NCBI GenBank assembly: GCA_964615375.1
Contig: CAZTOW010000009.1
Span: forward strand, 124,001-188,000
Direction: 5' to 3'
Origin: CAZKWG01 sp964615375
GTDB lineage: Bacteria; Myxococcota_A; UBA796; CAZKWG01
Length of the DNA: 64,000 nt
The notes under the pieces were generated by a model. That model was not told the DNA's origin. It did not search any database and saw nothing but the letters and a program-made list of their open reading frames with translations. Shown piece after piece: positions 62,111 through 64,000 of the stretch (its first letter is position 1; every line of letters begins with the position of its first letter). A program made the position numbers and the translations under genes.

Positions 62111-63396
62111 GGCTCGTGTAGCTCACCGCGGCTGGCGCGCTGCACGGCCTCCATGGGCGAGAGCCCGGGGACCTGCAGCTCCCCGCGGCTGACCTTCTCC
62201 ACCATGGCCAGGCGCTCGGTCAGGTCGCGCAGGCGGTCGCCCACGGTGTCCAGCAGGGCCAGGGCCAGCCGCGCCCCCAGCCCGGGGCGGCGGCGGATCA
62301 GCGCGTCGAAGTTCGCCCGGCTGAGCGCGAACAGGCGCACCCGGGACAGGGCGGTGGCCGTGGCGCTGCGCGGCGTGGGTCGGGTGAGGCTCAGCTCGCC
62401 CAGGTGTCCGCCGGGCCCGATGTCCACGAGGTGCGCTCGCCCGCGGGTGATGCGCACGGTGCCATCCACCAGCACGAAGAACTCGTCGCCCTGCTCGCCC
62501 TCGCGGGCCAGCACCTCGCCGCGCTTGTAGACCCGCTCCTCCAGGTAGGGCGCGATGACCAGGCGGTCCTGCTCGGAGAGGTCGCGGAAGAGGAAGACCG
62601 AGCGGAGGATCTTGGCGATGTCCTCGATGGACCGCGTGTCGCGCTCGCTGCCCACGCGGATGAGGATGACGCTGACGTCGTCGTGGCGCAGGTCCCGGCT
62701 GGCCTCCGTCGCCAGGCGCTTGACCGAGGCTTCCAGATCCCTCGGGTCCACCCGCTCGGCGATGGCCTCGTCCGCCAGCTGCAGAAAGAGCCCGTCCGAG
62801 CACAGGACCACGATGTCGTCGTCAGCCAGGGCCACCTCGGCCGTGTCCACGTCGATCTCCAGCCCGGCGCCCAGCACCTGGGTGAGCCGGTGCTGCTCGG
62901 GGCTCGCCTGCAGCTCCTGGAGGCTCATCTTGCCCGAGCGGTAGCGCAGCATCCCCACGGAGTGATCGTCGGTGAGGCGCTGGAGCTTCCCGCCGCGCAG
63001 CAGGTAGGCGCGGCTGTTGCCGACGTGGGCGATGTAGGCGTGATCTCCGGCGATGGCCGCCACGACCAGCGTGGTCGCCATGTTGTGCATGCGGTGCCGG
63101 TCGGCCTCGCGCTGCACCTCGAGGTGCGCCCACTGGAAGGTGCTCTCCAGCACCACGCCGAGATCCAGCCGGCTCGCGCTGGATCGGTCGGCCGAGACCT
63201 TGCGCACCTGGTCGCCGAGCAGGGCGGCGTTGGCGCGCACGACGTCCAGCGCGGTGCGCGAGGCCACATCCCCCGCCCCGCCCATGCCGTCCGCGATGGC
63301 GAACACGGGCACCTGCTCCAGCGAGAGCAGGGCGTCCTCGTTGCGGTCCCGCGACGCGCCGGGGCGGGTCAAGGCGGCGACCTGCTTGATCTGCAT
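62107..63396 (-). CDS. PP2C phosphatase fused to cyclic-nucleotide-binding domain
   Basis: This 429-residue protein has a PP2C domain (1-255; SRDRNEDALL, IADGMGG, CSDGLFLQL, HDDVSVI). The GDSR motif reads GNSRAYL, an Asp-to-Asn change at a residue that supports metal binding in many members. From about 275 to 385 there is a cAMP/CRP-type binding domain (GEVLAREGEQGDEFFVLVDG, GGHLGELSL, RSATATAL). It probably dephosphorylates Ser/Thr proteins under cyclic-nucleotide control. The start at 63396 begins the PP2C fold. It is coupled to the cyclase. Confidence 0.9.
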   Translation of the reverse strand: MQIKQVAALTRPGASRDRNEDALLSLEQVPVFAIADGMGGAGDVASRTALDVVRANAALLGDQVRKVSADRSSASRLDLGVVLESTFQWAHLEVQREADRHRMHNMATTLVVAAIAGDHAYIAHVGNSRAYLLRGGKLQRLTDDHSVGMLRYRSGKMSLQELQASPEQHRLTQVLGAGLEIDVDTAEVALADDDIVVLCSDGLFLQLADEAIAERVDPRDLEASVKRLATEASRDLRHDDVSVILIRVGSERDTRSIEDIAKILRSVFLFRDLSEQDRLVIAPYLEERVYKRGEVLAREGEQGDEFFVLVDGTVRITRGRAHLVDIGPGGHLGELSLTRPTPRSATATALSRVRLFALSRANFDALIRRRPGLGARLALALLDTVGDRLRDLTERLAMVEKVSRGELQVPGLSPMEAVQRASRGELHEP

Positions 63397-63429
63397 CGCG
63401 ACTCCCTCTGGTCCGCGCATCATACACCG

Positions 63430-63466
63430 AAGAAACAAAGCCCCGTCGCGCGGGTCGCGACGGGGC
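63430..63466 (-). terminator. intrinsic terminator of the lamin-tail gene
   Basis: On the minus strand GCCCCGTCGCG pairs perfectly with CGCGACGGGGC (11 bp, loop of 5) and is followed by TTTGTTTCTT. It lies 27 bases after the stop at 63493. Confidence 0.9.
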
Positions 63467-63492
63467 CGTGCTGAGGCCGATCTTCGGGCCGA

Positions 63493-64000
63493 CTACGGGC
63501 AGTCGTCGTTGTCGTCGCCCGGGGTGCCGTAGTCCGTGCTGCTGTACATGCTGCTCGCCGCGCACCAGGCGGAGCTGCTGTCGTTGGAGGTCGCGTCCCA
63601 CATGGCCGGGTCCAGCGACCGGGAGTAACCCTCGGCCGGGGCCGTGGCGCTGGTCCAGGTGACCTTGTCAATGTAGGAGGTCCCGTTGCTCAGGTACACC
63701 TCGTCCCCCGGATCGAAGCGGAAGACGTTGCGCGTGTAGGTGAGATCCACCGTGGGGAGCCCACCGTTGATCGACGAGCTGCTCTTGGCCGCCAGCAGGA
63801 CGACGTCCGCGTCCACCATGTAGAAGTCCGTGGCGATCGTGTACGAGTCCGTGCCGCCGTCGGAGAGGACGAGCCCGTTGAGGTTCACCTCCATGCCGGA
63901 AGCGTTGTAGATCTCGAACCACTCGCGGCGCGCGTCGTCGGTGGTGGTCGGGTTGATCATCACCTCGGTGACGACCAGGTCCCCGGCCGTCAGCTCCGAC
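63493..64000 (-). CDS. lamin-tail-domain surface protein (5' end outside window)
   Basis: The frame is open to the right edge, so only the C-terminal 168 residues are seen. They form a lamin-tail domain: LVVTEVMINP, REWFEIYNASGMEVNLNGLVLSD, then strands to GYSRSLDPAMWDAT and a Cys-containing acidic end (SAWCAASS, DDNDDCP). Such domains occur in secreted myxobacterial proteins, often after metal-binding Asp repeats. A strong terminator follows. Confidence 0.8.
   Translation of the reverse strand, partial: SELTAGDLVVTEVMINPTTTDDARREWFEIYNASGMEVNLNGLVLSDGGTDSYTIATDFYMVDADVVLLAAKSSSSINGGLPTVDLTYTRNVFRFDPGDEVYLSNGTSYIDKVTWTSATAPAEGYSRSLDPAMWDATSNDSSSAWCAASSMYSSTDYGTPGDDNDDCP

Overview
The window is 64 kb of very GC-rich, densely coding DNA (about 70% G+C by eye) with 53 protein genes, two tRNAs and one SRP RNA. 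Several features point to an uncultured member of the Myxococcota (former Deltaproteobacteria). These are a matrixin-type protease ending in a MYXO-CTERM-like sorting tail, a MopE-like Asp/Cys metal-binding lipoprotein, many lipoproteins, an FHA/sigma-54 activator, PP2C phosphatases beside class III nucleotidyl cyclases, and a three-gene succinate dehydrogenase with a cytochrome b558-type SdhC. A run of exactly 100 Ns inside a coding repeat (2717-2816) shows this is a draft scaffold. The placement is an inference; no 16S gene is present.

Region by region. 1-16.2 kb is a cell-surface region. It holds the end of an Ig-like/beta-barrel protein, two paralogous Gly/Gln-rich lipoproteins, two small Cys-rich lipoproteins, three paralogous GT-C-like polytopic membrane proteins plus a fourth of another subtype, and a MopE-like beta-helix lipoprotein preceded by a near-perfect inverted repeat. 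17.3-20.7 kb is the sdhCAB operon. 20.7-24.0 kb, on the minus strand, is a compact information-processing block: tadA, tRNA-Ser(CGA), tRNA-Ser(GGA), ffs, dnaX, recR. 24.1-30.5 kb carries small and metabolic genes: a DUF1858-like protein, an alpha/beta hydrolase, ATP sulfurylase, a degenerate cyclase, an inactive M16-like lipoprotein with a WHy lipoprotein, and a glyoxalase II-like enzyme. 30.5-35.6 kb contains two divergent operons, each with one lipoprotein and two radical SAM enzymes of different subtype. This symmetric array is the best candidate for an undescribed system. 35.6-38.5 kb has a cupin and two DUF4143 ATPases; the second lies between the 3' end of a regulator gene and a diverged copy of that 3' end. 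38.5-46.4 kb carries the FHA/sigma-54 regulator, tgt, a zinc-ribbon/pseudokinase/PP2C fusion, a redoxin, cca and a secreted protein. 46.4-55.7 kb is a TonB-dependent receptor operon with two lipoproteins, then a secreted matrixin pair and a sulfatase-fold lipoprotein. 55.7-64 kb has an XPB-like helicase with a coupled small partner and a signalling block: a degenerate kinase-receiver-cyclase fusion, an adenylate cyclase overlapping a PP2C/cyclic-nucleotide-binding protein, and a lamin-tail surface protein cut by the window end.

Many genes are translationally coupled through ATGA, GTGA or TGATG overlaps, which supports the operons proposed here. Apart from the RNA block at 23101-23504 there is no gene-free stretch longer than 300 bases. 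No CRISPR array, transposase, integrase or rRNA was seen. All family names come from reading motifs by eye, not from database searches.
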